A stretch of 11,862 bases of DNA from an uncultured Lachnospiraceae bacterium (GCA_937885345.1 CAKZZH010000068.1:1-11862), one strand, 5' to 3'; positions 1-7,403 are shown, numbered from the stretch's first letter. Program-made: numbers and translations. Notes: generated by a model not told the origin, from the sequence alone.

Positions 1-48
1 TTTTTTCACACGCCCTTTGATTATCAGATTTACTTTATCCGAGTTGCT

Positions 49-1020
49 TTATGTCTTATCCGATTTGGCTTTGAGACGCTTCTCGCGTCTTTTACGTCTG
101 GCATCGAGCTGCTTCTCTTTGATCTTGGCAACGCCTTCTTCATCGGTAAGTTTAACGATCCTTACGGCGTAGAACAGGCCCTCCGGAGTCTTCCTGACTT
201 TAATGCGGCCCTTGACATAGCCGTGCTTTTGGCATGAAGCAACACAGTAATATTGCTTTTGATTGCCGGAAAACCAGTGTATTTTCTTGCGAAGTGTCTC
301 GCCGCAGGCGGGACATTTCGTTACTCTTAAAGTATTATTGGCGATAAGCTTCTCTTTGTCGTTAAATCCCTGTGAAACGAATTTGGTGTAATTACCGAAA
401 TTCAGTGTGAATTCTTCTTTGGAGCATGCGGGAATCCTGTAATTGTCGACTGAAGTATATATGCTTACTTTATCGAAGTCCATAGCCTGAAAGATCTGCA
501 CGGTATATCTGGCATCCCCGAAAGCGGAGTGATATGTGAGATTCTCGGGGATCGAAAGTCGCTGCGTCGCGGTCTCAAGTGACATTCTGCTCTTGCCGTC
601 ATCATAACAGAGACTGAAGGATTTCTGCAGATCGTAAAATACAAAAGGAAAAGGAAAGGAATGTTCCACCCCGAAAAAGTCGCAATTACGCTGAAGCTCC
701 GTAAGGTCCGAAGGTCCCCATGTGCAGAAAATATAATCGCCGTCTTCGGCGCACCAGTTGAAGAATTCACGAACGGTCTCGGGGAAAGATTTGCCCTTGT
801 CGAGCTCCTTCATCGTGGTTTTGATTATATCCCTGGTGATGTAATGAAGCTGCCTGTATACGCGTGGCGAAACATTGCGGTTGAAGGTGCCGGTGATCTT
901 CTTTCTGTCATTAAGGCGCACTGCACCGATCTCCACGATTTCAAAGGGGAGAAGTGGATTCTCTCTGGATTTGCCCGAAGGACACTGATTCCATTCCAGG
1001 TCCAGCACAATGTAGTTCAT
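49..1020 (-). CDS. DEDDh 3'-5' exonuclease (KapD/DnaQ-like) with C-terminal zinc finger
   Basis: The 323-residue protein starts with the ExoI motif of DnaQ-fold exonucleases (D7 and E9 in LDLEW). A likely ExoII aspartate follows at D105 (TWGPSD), and ExoIII has the H-x-A-x-x-D pattern (H164, A166, D169), making it a DEDDh enzyme. The family removes nucleotides from the 3' end of DNA or RNA with two metal ions. Residues 1-185 are the catalytic domain, close to the full length of B. subtilis KapD (about 205 residues). The extra 120 residues hold a CPAC pair (236, 239) and C259/C263, which look like a zinc ribbon, and end in a Lys/Arg-rich tail (about 301-321), both plausible for nucleic-acid binding. 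The gene is divergent from the symporter gene. Its start has only a modest AAGGCGG ribosome site. Whether the substrate is RNA or DNA cannot be told from sequence. A KapD role in sporulation is not implied. Confidence 0.88.
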   Translation of the reverse strand: MNYIVLDLEWNQCPSGKSRENPLLPFEIVEIGAVRLNDRKKITGTFNRNVSPRVYRQLHYITRDIIKTTMKELDKGKSFPETVREFFNWCAEDGDYIFCTWGPSDLTELQRNCDFFGVEHSFPFPFVFYDLQKSFSLCYDDGKSRMSLETATQRLSIPENLTYHSAFGDARYTVQIFQAMDFDKVSIYTSVDNYRIPACSKEEFTLNFGNYTKFVSQGFNDKEKLIANNTLRVTKCPACGETLRKKIHWFSGNQKQYYCVASCQKHGYVKGRIKVRKTPEGLFYAVRIVKLTDEEGVAKIKEKQLDARRKRREKRLKAKSDKT

Positions 1021-1103
1021 GAAAAAAATACCGCCTTGTTCTGCCGATGTGGCACGCTTAATTCAAATAAATACTAAATCATAATCGGATAAATGGCAAC
1101 AAC

Positions 1104-1132
1104 TTCATAGAATAAAAGGAAATATTTTTCAA
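1104..1132 (-). promoter_or_regulatory. Possible sigma-A promoter for the exonuclease gene
   Basis: Read on the minus strand there is TTGAAA (1132-1127), a 17-base spacer and TATGAA (1109-1104). The -35 is good, but the -10 has two mismatches to TATAAT. It would give a leader of about 80 bases. Tentative. Confidence 0.3.
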
Positions 1133-1152
1133 AGAGAGATGTGAACATTTTA

Positions 1153-1181
1153 TTGACCGAGGGGGCGCAAATTACTATACT
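1153..1181 (+). promoter_or_regulatory. Sigma-A promoter of the symporter-WYL operon
   Basis: TTGACC (1153-1158) and TATACT (1176-1181) are separated by exactly 17 bases, giving a start near 1188 and a leader of about 33 bases. A second AT-rich box, TATAAT at 1192-1197, lies just downstream but has no convincing -35. No operator or riboswitch is visible in the short leader. Confidence 0.6.
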
Positions 1182-1220
1182 AAAATAGGTTTATAATTCT
1201 TTTACAAGGGGATCACTCAA

Positions 1221-2804
1221 ATGGCTATCAAAATTATTATGTTGGTACTCTTTTTCGGAGTCATGATCGCAGTCGGCATTATCTGCCGCAAAAAGACTAC
1301 GGATGTTAACGGCTTCGTTCTTGGCGGAAGAAGCGTAGGCCCGTGGCTTACGGCCTTCGCATACGGAACGAGCTATTTCTCGGCAGTTATTTTTATCGGA
1401 TACGCCGGACAGTTCGGATGGAAATACGGTATCGCTTCCACCTGGATCGGACTTGGAAACGCGCTTATCGGTTCATTGATGCCCTGGTTTATTCTCGGAA
1501 GAAGAACGAGGGTAATGAGCCAGCATCTCGATTCTGCAACCATGCCTGAATTCTTCGGGAAAAGATACGATTCCAATGCTCTTAAGATTGCGGCATCCTT
1601 CATCGTTTTCATTTTCCTGATTCCTTATACCGCATCTTTATATAACGGATTATCAAGGCTTTTTAACATGGCATTTGATATACCCTATGAAATATGCATC
1701 ATCGCAATGGCGGTACTCACGGGAATATACGTAATCGCGGGCGGATATATGGCAACCGCGATCAATGATTTTATACAGGGTATCATAATGCTCTTCGGAA
1801 TCGTTGCGGTCATAATCGCCGTTCTTAACAGCCACGGCGGACTCTTTGAATCGCTCAAGGAACTCTCGCAGGTTGCAAGCACATCTGCCGACGGTCCTGT
1901 CGGAGAAGGAACCGGAATCTTCAACTCCTTCCTGGGCCCCGATCCATTAAACCTTCTCGGGGTTGTAATCCTCACATCCCTTGGAACATGGGGACTTCCA
2001 CAGATGGTGCAGAAATTCTACGCCATCAAGAGTGAGAAACAGATTAAGAAGGGCGCCATCGTTTCGACAGCATTTGCGATCGTTGTAGCCGGCGGAAGCT
2101 ATTTCCTTGGCGGATTCGCAAGAATCTCAGGCCTTACCGCAGACAGTGTAAAATCGCTCGGATACGATGCGGTCATCCCCGAGATGCTCTCAAGTCTTCC
2201 CGAGATACTTCTCGGACTTGTCGTAATCCTTGTATTATCGGCATCCATGTCGACGCTTTCATCACTCGTGATCGCGTCAAGCTCGACACTTACGATTGAT
2301 TTTATAAAAGGCAATATCGTTAAGAAGATGGACGATAAAAAGCAGGTCCTCTTTATCAGAATCCTTATCGTGATATTTATACTTATTTCGGCGGTGATCG
2401 CACTTGTTCAGTATAAGAGCAATATAACCTTTATTGCGCAGCTTATGGGTGTTTCATGGGGAGCTCTTGCAGGTGCCTTCCTTGCGCCTTTTATGTATGG
2501 CCTATACTGGAAGAAAGTCACCAAGCCTGCCGTATGGTGCAGCTTTATATTCGGCGCGGGTGTTATGCTTCTGAATATGTTTTTGAGACAATATTTCCCT
2601 GCGTTTCTTCAGTCACCGATCAACTGCGGTGCTTTTGTAATGATCGCAGGACTTATCATAGTACCCGTTGTTTCGCTTTTTACCAAAAAGCCTGACGCAG
2701 CCAAGGTCGAAGCTATTTTCTCCTGCTATGACAAGACCGCTGTGGTTAAGAAGAGCCAGGATCTCGGTGACGAAACGGAAGAGGTAACGCTTAAAAACGA
2801 ATGA
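1221..2804 (+). CDS. Sodium:solute symporter (SSS/PutP family)
   Basis: A 527-residue polytopic membrane protein with the LeuT-type SSS fold and about 12-13 predicted hydrophobic spans. The N-terminal FVLGGRSVGPW block (32-42), the GGYMATAINDFIQG family signature (174-187) and the serine/threonine-rich SASMSTLSS stretch (340-348), which forms the Na2 sodium site in this family, are all present. It should import an organic solute using the sodium gradient. Family members carry proline, pantothenate, sugars, nucleosides or carboxylates, and nothing here fixes the substrate. The ATG at 1221 is preceded by AAGGGG at good distance. The hydrophilic C-terminal tail (about 490-527) is cytoplasmic and unremarkable. 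Only 18 bases separate it from the first WYL gene, so they are probably co-transcribed. This makes the WYL proteins candidate sensors for the same solute (inference). Confidence 0.9.
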   Translation: MAIKIIMLVLFFGVMIAVGIICRKKTTDVNGFVLGGRSVGPWLTAFAYGTSYFSAVIFIGYAGQFGWKYGIASTWIGLGNALIGSLMPWFILGRRTRVMSQHLDSATMPEFFGKRYDSNALKIAASFIVFIFLIPYTASLYNGLSRLFNMAFDIPYEICIIAMAVLTGIYVIAGGYMATAINDFIQGIIMLFGIVAVIIAVLNSHGGLFESLKELSQVASTSADGPVGEGTGIFNSFLGPDPLNLLGVVILTSLGTWGLPQMVQKFYAIKSEKQIKKGAIVSTAFAIVVAGGSYFLGGFARISGLTADSVKSLGYDAVIPEMLSSLPEILLGLVVILVLSASMSTLSSLVIASSSTLTIDFIKGNIVKKMDDKKQVLFIRILIVIFILISAVIALVQYKSNITFIAQLMGVSWGALAGAFLAPFMYGLYWKKVTKPAVWCSFIFGAGVMLLNMFLRQYFPAFLQSPINCGAFVMIAGLIIVPVVSLFTKKPDAAKVEAIFSCYDKTAVVKKSQDLGDETEEVTLKNE

Positions 2805-2822
2805 AAACGGGAGGTGTTTTAA

Positions 2823-3596
2823 TTGGAGAAGGTGGATTTATTTAAGGGAATTGATGAGGCGCAATTGCCTCTGATCGCCGATGCACTGGATTTTGCCGCG
2901 CATGCAGACACGCTCGCCCTCTTTGCGAAGCGACTTAAGGATAAGCTGATGCAGGCACATCCCGGCAAAGCAGGGCGTTTCAACATTGTGTATGACAGAC
3001 CTAATGAGAATCTGCAGTCGCAGGAGGAATTCATTTGGCGCATACTCAGCGCGATCTCGGAGAGAAAACTTCTTAAGCTTCAGAACGGTAAAATCGGTGA
3101 TGACCGTTATCAGGAAATCCTGCCTGTCTGCATAGTGCAGGATTGCTCGATCGGCCGTAATTATCTTATGGGTTATTCCGAAGAGAAGGAGAAGGCCCTC
3201 GTCCTTCGTTTGGACAGGATCCGCGATCTTAAAATATCCTCCAAGGACTACCACATAGACATCGACAATGATGACTATGTTCTGAACGAACTCGACAAAG
3301 TCTGGTATCACCTCGTCGAGGATGCCTGGAATGTCAGCGTGACCAACGAGAAATATCATGTGATCATAGATTTTACAAAGCAGAACAATATCCTCTATCG
3401 CCTTGAGTGCGAGCAAAGACACGGCATCATTACCGAAATCGAAGATGCATACCGCTTTGAAATCGACATCAATGACTGGAAAGAAATGCTGCCCTGGGTA
3501 ATGAGCTATGGAAGCGACGCGCTCGTTATCGAGCCCGAACCCCTCAAGGACTGGGTTATCGGAGCATTCAAAAAAGGATTGGAGGGACTCAAATGA
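2823..3596 (+). CDS. WYL-domain protein 1, no recognisable DNA-binding domain
   Basis: A 257-residue soluble protein. Residues about 70-140 match the WYL ligand-sensing fold: AISERKLLKL, then ILPVCIVQD, then RNYLMGYS (the WYL-like strand) and LRLDRIRDLKI. Residues about 177-250 resemble the WCX C-terminal extension usual after WYL (YHVIIDF, then WVMSYGSDALVIEP). Standard bacterial WYL regulators carry a winged helix-turn-helix in the first 60 residues. Here the N-terminus (1-68) is charged and helical but shows no clear HTH, so DNA binding is unproven. The start is TTG at 2823, chosen because GGGAGG lies 8 bases upstream and no better start follows. The stop overlaps the next gene's start as ATGA, implying translational coupling and a matched dose of the two WYL proteins. 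Confidence 0.72.
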   Translation: MEKVDLFKGIDEAQLPLIADALDFAAHADTLALFAKRLKDKLMQAHPGKAGRFNIVYDRPNENLQSQEEFIWRILSAISERKLLKLQNGKIGDDRYQEILPVCIVQDCSIGRNYLMGYSEEKEKALVLRLDRIRDLKISSKDYHIDIDNDDYVLNELDKVWYHLVEDAWNVSVTNEKYHVIIDFTKQNNILYRLECEQRHGIITEIEDAYRFEIDINDWKEMLPWVMSYGSDALVIEPEPLKDWVIGAFKKGLEGLK

Positions 3597-4420
3597 TATA
3601 TAATACCAAAGCACTCTCTTCCGAGGAGTCCGGAAACGATTACACCAAAGAAGAAGCGGTAATGCTTATGTATCTCGTAAACACAGGATATTTTAATCCT
3701 TTTATAAGCGAAGACGATCAGGGTGTTCTCCTCGACAATGCCGAAGAATACCTTGCAAGCGCCGGATACACCGCTGAAGATTTTGCCAAATATCTGATCC
3801 TTAAAGGCAAGAGCGCCGATCCCGACGATCTTATCGACGATGATTACCGTGATAAACTCGCCATGATCAATGACGCGATCGCGTCCGGCAGCGCCATCCG
3901 CTACAATTATGAATTTAACGGTAAAATAAAAAAGAGACTCATTCGCCCTAAGACGCTTCAGTTTTCTACCATAGACGGCAGGTTCCGCCTTATCGGTCAC
4001 AGCGACAAAGGCCGCCTTATCCGTGCCTACATCCGACATATGACCGACATCGAAATCGTGGAAGATATGGGTGTATTTGACGAATCATCTTCAGATGGTT
4101 CGATATCGAACTATAACGGATACATGGTTGCCTTTAAAACCATCGACCCCATGGCTTTCGATGCTCTTATGACCAAGCTTCGTGACTGCCGCATCGAAAC
4201 CTATGAGGACAATGGCGGCGATGCGCCCCTTCACGGCGCCAGGATATTCTACAACGATGTCGACGAGAAGGAGGTCATCAGCCGCCTCGAAGCCTATATT
4301 CACAAAATAACTCTCGATGACTCTCAGAGTTCATCCGATCAGGGGTGTGTAACGCGAACTGCTGAGGTGAAGAAGTACCTGAGGCAGAATATAGAAAGTG
4401 CGCTTCGCAGGCTTGCGTAA
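3593..4420 (+). CDS. WYL-domain protein 2, partner of the preceding gene
   Basis: A 275-residue soluble protein. The WYL-like core spans about 88-156: MINDAIASGSAIRYNY, a basic stretch KIKKRLIRPKTLQF, then GRFRLIGHSDKGRLIRAYIRHMTDIEI. Arginines in the last strand are typical of the WYL ligand pocket. A divergent C-terminal extension follows. The first 85 residues are acidic and helical (TKEEAVMLMYLVN and later), with no recognisable HTH. It overlaps WYL protein 1 by four bases. Paired WYL genes occur elsewhere (PafB and PafC form a heterodimer in actinobacteria), so a heterodimer is a reasonable inference. No rho-independent terminator is visible after it, and the next transcription unit starts about 65 bases downstream from its own promoter. 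Confidence 0.65.
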   Translation: MIYNTKALSSEESGNDYTKEEAVMLMYLVNTGYFNPFISEDDQGVLLDNAEEYLASAGYTAEDFAKYLILKGKSADPDDLIDDDYRDKLAMINDAIASGSAIRYNYEFNGKIKKRLIRPKTLQFSTIDGRFRLIGHSDKGRLIRAYIRHMTDIEIVEDMGVFDESSSDGSISNYNGYMVAFKTIDPMAFDALMTKLRDCRIETYEDNGGDAPLHGARIFYNDVDEKEVISRLEAYIHKITLDDSQSSSDQGCVTRTAEVKKYLRQNIESALRRLA

Positions 4421-4434
4421 CTGTGTGTAACTGT
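4417..4434 (+). repeat. Direct repeat GTAACTGT x2, 10-base period
   Basis: GTAACTGT occurs at 4417-4424 and 4427-4434, exactly one helical turn apart. It covers the stop codon of WYL protein 2 and ends 16 bases before the -35 box at 4451. The spacing and location suit an activator or response-regulator site, but chance is not excluded. Confidence 0.4.
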
Positions 4435-4450
4435 AACGGGCAATTTCTGA

Positions 4451-4479
4451 TTGACTATCTTCTGCACAAATAGTATTAT
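4451..4479 (+). promoter_or_regulatory. Sigma-A promoter of the ABC importer operon
   Basis: TTGACT (4451-4456), a 17-base spacer and TATTAT (4474-4479). The predicted start is near 4486, giving a 5' leader of about 66 bases ahead of the binding-protein gene. Confidence 0.7.
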
Positions 4480-4487
4480 TTTTAAGG

Positions 4488-4524
4488 TGCGTTTCTATAA
4501 CCTAATGAGGACGCAACGGGTTAT
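4488..4524 (+). promoter_or_regulatory. Structured leader with two interlocking stems
   Basis: TGCGT (4488-4492) is complementary to ACGCA (4511-4515), and ATAACC (4497-4502) to GGTTAT (4519-4524). The 5' arm of the second stem lies in the loop of the first. The RNA can therefore form an H-type pseudoknot or switch between two hairpins. The ribosome site AAGGAG (4536-4541) is 11 bases further on. It matches no riboswitch class I can recall, and no ligand can be assigned. Confidence 0.35.
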
Positions 4525-4551
4525 TCCACATACAGAAGGAGATATAGAGAT

Positions 4552-5511
4552 ATGAAAATCAAAAAGTTATTGTGCGTTGCACTCACGACCGTTATGGCTC
4601 TCAGCCTTATGGCCTGCAGTGGCGGAAAAAAAGAGGATGTGTATCATGTGGGTATCTGTCAGCTTATTCAGCATGTGGCGCTTGATGCAGCAACACAGGG
4701 ATTTAAGGATGCTCTTATTGAAGAATTCGGTGAAGGCAAGATCGTTTTTGATGAGCAGAACGCTCAGGGCGATTCCGCAACTTGTGCGACTATCGTAAAT
4801 GGTTTTGTTTCAAACAATTATGACCTTATAATGGCTAATGCAACAGCAGCACTTCAGGCTGCAGCTGCGGCAACCGCAACTATTCCTGTTGTAGGAACTT
4901 CAATAACAGACTATGCAACCGCTCTCGGACTTAGCAATTTTAACGGAGTTGTAGGCGGTAACGTTACAGGTGCGAGCGACCTTGCTCCCCTTGACAAGCA
5001 GGCTGAGATGATTCAGGAACTTTTCCCGGATGCTAAGAAGATCGGCCTTGTATATTGCTCGGCTGAGGCTAACTCGAAGTATCAGATCGATGCAGTTAAG
5101 GGATATCTTGAGGGTATGGGATATACATGTACCGAGTATGCATTTGCTGATTCTAATGATATTTCTTCAGTTGTTACTCTTGCTACCGAGAATGAGGAAG
5201 TACTTTATATTCCTACAGATAATACAGCAGCAAACAATACAGAGATCATCAACAATATCTGCGAGCCCGCAGGCATTCCCATCGTAGCAGGTGAGGAAGG
5301 AATCTGTAAGGGTTGCGGAATTGCAACACTTTCTATCAGCTACTATGACCTCGGCGTTGCTACCGGTGAGATGGCTGCCAGCGTCCTTAAGGGTGGAGAC
5401 ATCTCAACAATGAAGGTTACTTATGCAGCCGCAACTACCAAGGAGTATGTTGCCGCTCGTGCTGAGAAGCTCGGAGTTACAATTCCCGACGGATATATAG
5501 CAATCGAGTAA
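4552..5511 (+). CDS. ABC importer substrate-binding lipoprotein (TrpX-like, ABC_sub_bind family)
   Basis: A 319-residue extracytoplasmic binding protein. The N-terminus has two lysines, a hydrophobic core and the lipobox LMAC with C22 as the lipidation site, followed by a SGGKK linker. The mature part begins with VGICQLIQHVALDAATQGF, very like the opening of PF04392 (TrpX-type) binding proteins. It continues with the two-lobe periplasmic-binding fold, including IGLVYCSAEANS at the start of lobe 2 (about 164-175). Homologues take up tryptophan, tyrosine or other small ligands, so the substrate stays open. No T-box, which often controls tryptophan versions, fits the short leader. The ATG at 4552 has AAGGAG 10 bases upstream. 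Its codon choice (many GCA, CTT and ACA) differs slightly from the flanking genes, as expected for the most highly expressed subunit. Confidence 0.88.
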   Translation: MKIKKLLCVALTTVMALSLMACSGGKKEDVYHVGICQLIQHVALDAATQGFKDALIEEFGEGKIVFDEQNAQGDSATCATIVNGFVSNNYDLIMANATAALQAAAAATATIPVVGTSITDYATALGLSNFNGVVGGNVTGASDLAPLDKQAEMIQELFPDAKKIGLVYCSAEANSKYQIDAVKGYLEGMGYTCTEYAFADSNDISSVVTLATENEEVLYIPTDNTAANNTEIINNICEPAGIPIVAGEEGICKGCGIATLSISYYDLGVATGEMAASVLKGGDISTMKVTYAAATTKEYVAARAEKLGVTIPDGYIAIE

Positions 5512-5522
5512 TCCTATACAAT

Positions 5523-5537
5523 ATCTGCAGCGCAGAT
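5523..5537 (+). repeat. Intercistronic hairpin after the binding-protein gene
   Basis: ATCTGC (5523-5528), loop AGC and GCAGAT (5532-5537) form a perfect 6-bp stem 11 bases after the stop codon. No T-run follows, so it is unlikely to be a full terminator. Hairpins in this position commonly protect the upstream binding-protein mRNA and raise its yield over the membrane subunits. Confidence 0.5.
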
Positions 5538-5581
5538 TATATTTGAATTAAAATGTTCTAGACAGTTTTAAGGGGTATGAA

Positions 5582-6532
5582 ATGGATATAACCGCACTTT
5601 TCAGTGCTATGCCGGGCGCGATTGCTCAAGGCCTTATCTGGGGTATCATGGCGATCGGTGTGTACATTACTTACAGAGTTCTTAATATGGCTGACCTTAC
5701 CGTCGACGGTACCATGTGTACCGGCGGCGCCGTAATGGTCGTTCTTATGACCAATTTCAATATGAATATCTGGGTGGCGCTTCTTATCGCTACGCTTGTG
5801 GGAATGCTGGTCGGTCTTATGACCGGTGTGTTCCATGTTGGATTCGGTATACCCGATATTCTCGCGGGTATTTTATCGCAGATCGCTTTGTATGCGATAA
5901 ATCTAAAGATAATGGGCAAGTCTAATGTACCGATCAATGTCGACAACTTCGGGCTTCTTGTATCACTTAGATATGTTAAAGTGCCTTTTGTGCATACTTT
6001 GGCATCGGGAGCGCATGTGCTTAATTCAATTGCGGTTATCGTAATATTTGTGATCGTGATAATCGCCGTATTGTACTGGTTCTTCGGAACCGAGATCGGT
6101 AGTGCGATGAGAGCGACCGGCTGCAATCCCAATATGGCAAGGGCTCAGGGGATCAACACGAATGTTTCCAAGATCCTTGGCCTTGTTATCTCGAACGGGA
6201 TCGTTGCTTTATCGAGCGCGCTTCTTGCTCAGTATCAGGGCTTTGCCGATGTCAATATGGGACGAGGCGCCATTGTTATCGGTCTTGCGGCCGTTATCAT
6301 TGGTGAGGCGCTTTTTTCCAAGATATTCAAGAATTTTGCACTTTCGCTTCTTGCTGTTGCGATCGGCGGGATCATATATTATGTGGTTATACAGATTATA
6401 CTCTGGTGCGGATTCGATCCGAATCTCCTTAAGCTTTTCCAGGCGATCGTTGTTGCAATCTTCCTTGGATTCCCTTATTGGAAGAGGACCTTCTTCAATA
6501 AATCCAAAGTTGTCAGGAAGGAGGCTAAGTAA
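5582..6532 (+). CDS. ABC importer permease (BPD_transp_2, TrpY-like)
   Basis: A 316-residue membrane protein with about eight to nine hydrophobic spans. It has the organisation of the branched-chain amino acid/ribose-type permeases (BPD_transp_2), specifically the TrpX-linked subgroup. The opening LIWGIMAIGVYITYRVLNMADLTVDGT (residues 19-45) is characteristic: family members share a GVYITYRVL/ADLTVDG stretch. A conserved cytoplasmic loop, SAMRATGCNPNMARAQGIN (about 176-194), corresponds to the EAA-like contact with the ATPase. Short basic C-terminus. The ATG has TTAAGGGG a few bases upstream. Its stop TAA shares one base with the ATPase start (TAATG), implying translational coupling. It acts as a homodimer in the membrane, receiving ligand from the lipoprotein encoded just upstream. 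Confidence 0.88.
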   Translation: MDITALFSAMPGAIAQGLIWGIMAIGVYITYRVLNMADLTVDGTMCTGGAVMVVLMTNFNMNIWVALLIATLVGMLVGLMTGVFHVGFGIPDILAGILSQIALYAINLKIMGKSNVPINVDNFGLLVSLRYVKVPFVHTLASGAHVLNSIAVIVIFVIVIIAVLYWFFGTEIGSAMRATGCNPNMARAQGINTNVSKILGLVISNGIVALSSALLAQYQGFADVNMGRGAIVIGLAAVIIGEALFSKIFKNFALSLLAVAIGGIIYYVVIQIILWCGFDPNLLKLFQAIVVAIFLGFPYWKRTFFNKSKVVRKEAK

Positions 6533-7326
6533 TGGTTGAAATTAAGAATGTAACTAAAGTTTTTAATCCCGGAACCGTTAATGAGAAGCTTGCTCTCGAC
6601 GGACTTAGTCTTAAGCTTGATGACGGTGATTTTGTAACGGTTATCGGTGGTAACGGAGCAGGTAAGTCCACGATGCTTAACGCTATTGCGGGTGTGTGGC
6701 CCGTGGATGCCGGTCAGATCATCATCGACGGCGTTGATGTTACCAAGACAAGCGAATTTCGCCGCGCGGCCTATATCGGACGTGTTTTCCAGGATCCTAT
6801 GACGGGTACCGCAGCGACTATGGATATCGAAGAGAATCTTGCTCTTGCTTTCAGAAGAGGCCGCGCCAAGACTCTTGCGCCCCGTATTCATGCGGCAGAG
6901 CGAGATATGTACAAAGAGAAATTATCAATACTTGAACTTGGACTTGAGAACAGACTTACCACCAAAGTAGGGCTTCTCTCCGGCGGTCAGAGACAGGCGA
7001 TCACACTTCTTATGGCTACGCTCAAGAAACCCAAACTTCTTCTTCTCGATGAGCACACAGCGGCGCTTGACCCCAAGACTGCGGCAAAGGTTCTTGAAAC
7101 AACACAGCAGCTTGTTTCAAGGGATAATATAACAACAATAATGATCACGCATAATATGAAGGACGCTATAAAATACGGCAACCGTCTTATTATGATGAAC
7201 AACGGAAACATCATTTATGATGTTCGCGGTGAAGAGAAGGCAAACCTTCACGTATCCGACCTTCTTGCCAAATTTACCGAGAGCAGCGGTCAGGAGCTTG
7301 ATAACGACAGAATGATGCTTTCGTAG
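6532..7326 (+). CDS. ABC importer ATP-binding subunit (TrpZ-like)
   Basis: A 264-residue cytoplasmic ATPase with all catalytic motifs intact: Walker A GGNGAGKST (39-47), Q-loop Q87 in VFQDP, signature LSGGQ (149-153), Walker B LLLLDE with E174, D-loop ALD (178-180) and H-loop H207 in ITHNM. The insertion between Q-loop and signature with RRGRAKTLAPRI is typical of the TrpX-associated ATPases. It powers uptake through the permease whose stop codon it overlaps by one base. The last 15 residues form a short polar tail. No second ATPase is present, so a homodimer is expected. A strong terminator follows 34 bases after the stop codon. Confidence 0.93.
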   Translation: MVEIKNVTKVFNPGTVNEKLALDGLSLKLDDGDFVTVIGGNGAGKSTMLNAIAGVWPVDAGQIIIDGVDVTKTSEFRRAAYIGRVFQDPMTGTAATMDIEENLALAFRRGRAKTLAPRIHAAERDMYKEKLSILELGLENRLTTKVGLLSGGQRQAITLLMATLKKPKLLLLDEHTAALDPKTAAKVLETTQQLVSRDNITTIMITHNMKDAIKYGNRLIMMNNGNIIYDVRGEEKANLHVSDLLAKFTESSGQELDNDRMMLS

Positions 7327-7360
7327 GATTAAAAAAGTATTTTACACATAATAAATACGA

Positions 7361-7390
7361 ACAGGTGGCTGTGTGGCCACCTGTTTTCTT
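7361..7390. terminator. Rho-independent terminator, probably shared by convergent operons
   Basis: ACAGGTGGC (7361-7369), a 6-base loop and GCCACCTGT (7376-7384) form a perfect 9-bp stem followed by TTTTCTT on the plus strand. It ends the ABC operon. On the minus strand it lies 19 bases past the azlD stop, but the downstream T-run there is weak (GTATTTATT), so termination of azlD transcripts is less certain. Confidence 0.88.
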
Positions 7391-7403
7391 ATATATAGTT
7401 CTT

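Noticed and set aside
1192..1197. TATAAT box close to the symporter gene as an alternative promoter.
   Set aside because: No -35 at a workable distance, whereas TTGACC-17-TATACT just upstream is a full match.
2838..3614. Long open frame of 258 codons on the minus strand opposite WYL protein 1.
   Set aside because: It mirrors the WYL gene almost exactly, has no family resemblance or ribosome site, and the plus-strand frame has a clear domain and operon fit.
4535..4545. The ribosome site reads GAAGGAGATATA, identical to the phage T7 gene 10 site used in cloning vectors.
   Set aside because: The match is about a dozen bases in native-looking context, with no other vector sequence around it. 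Coincidence with a consensus Shine-Dalgarno is the simpler reading.
4505..4555. A 16-codon open frame (MRTQRVIPHTEGDIEI) in the ABC leader whose stop overlaps the binding-protein start as ATGA, suggestive of a coupled leader peptide.
   Set aside because: The only purine-rich stretch upstream is 17 bases from the ATG, too far for a ribosome site. The peptide has no regulatory run of Trp, Tyr or other residues.
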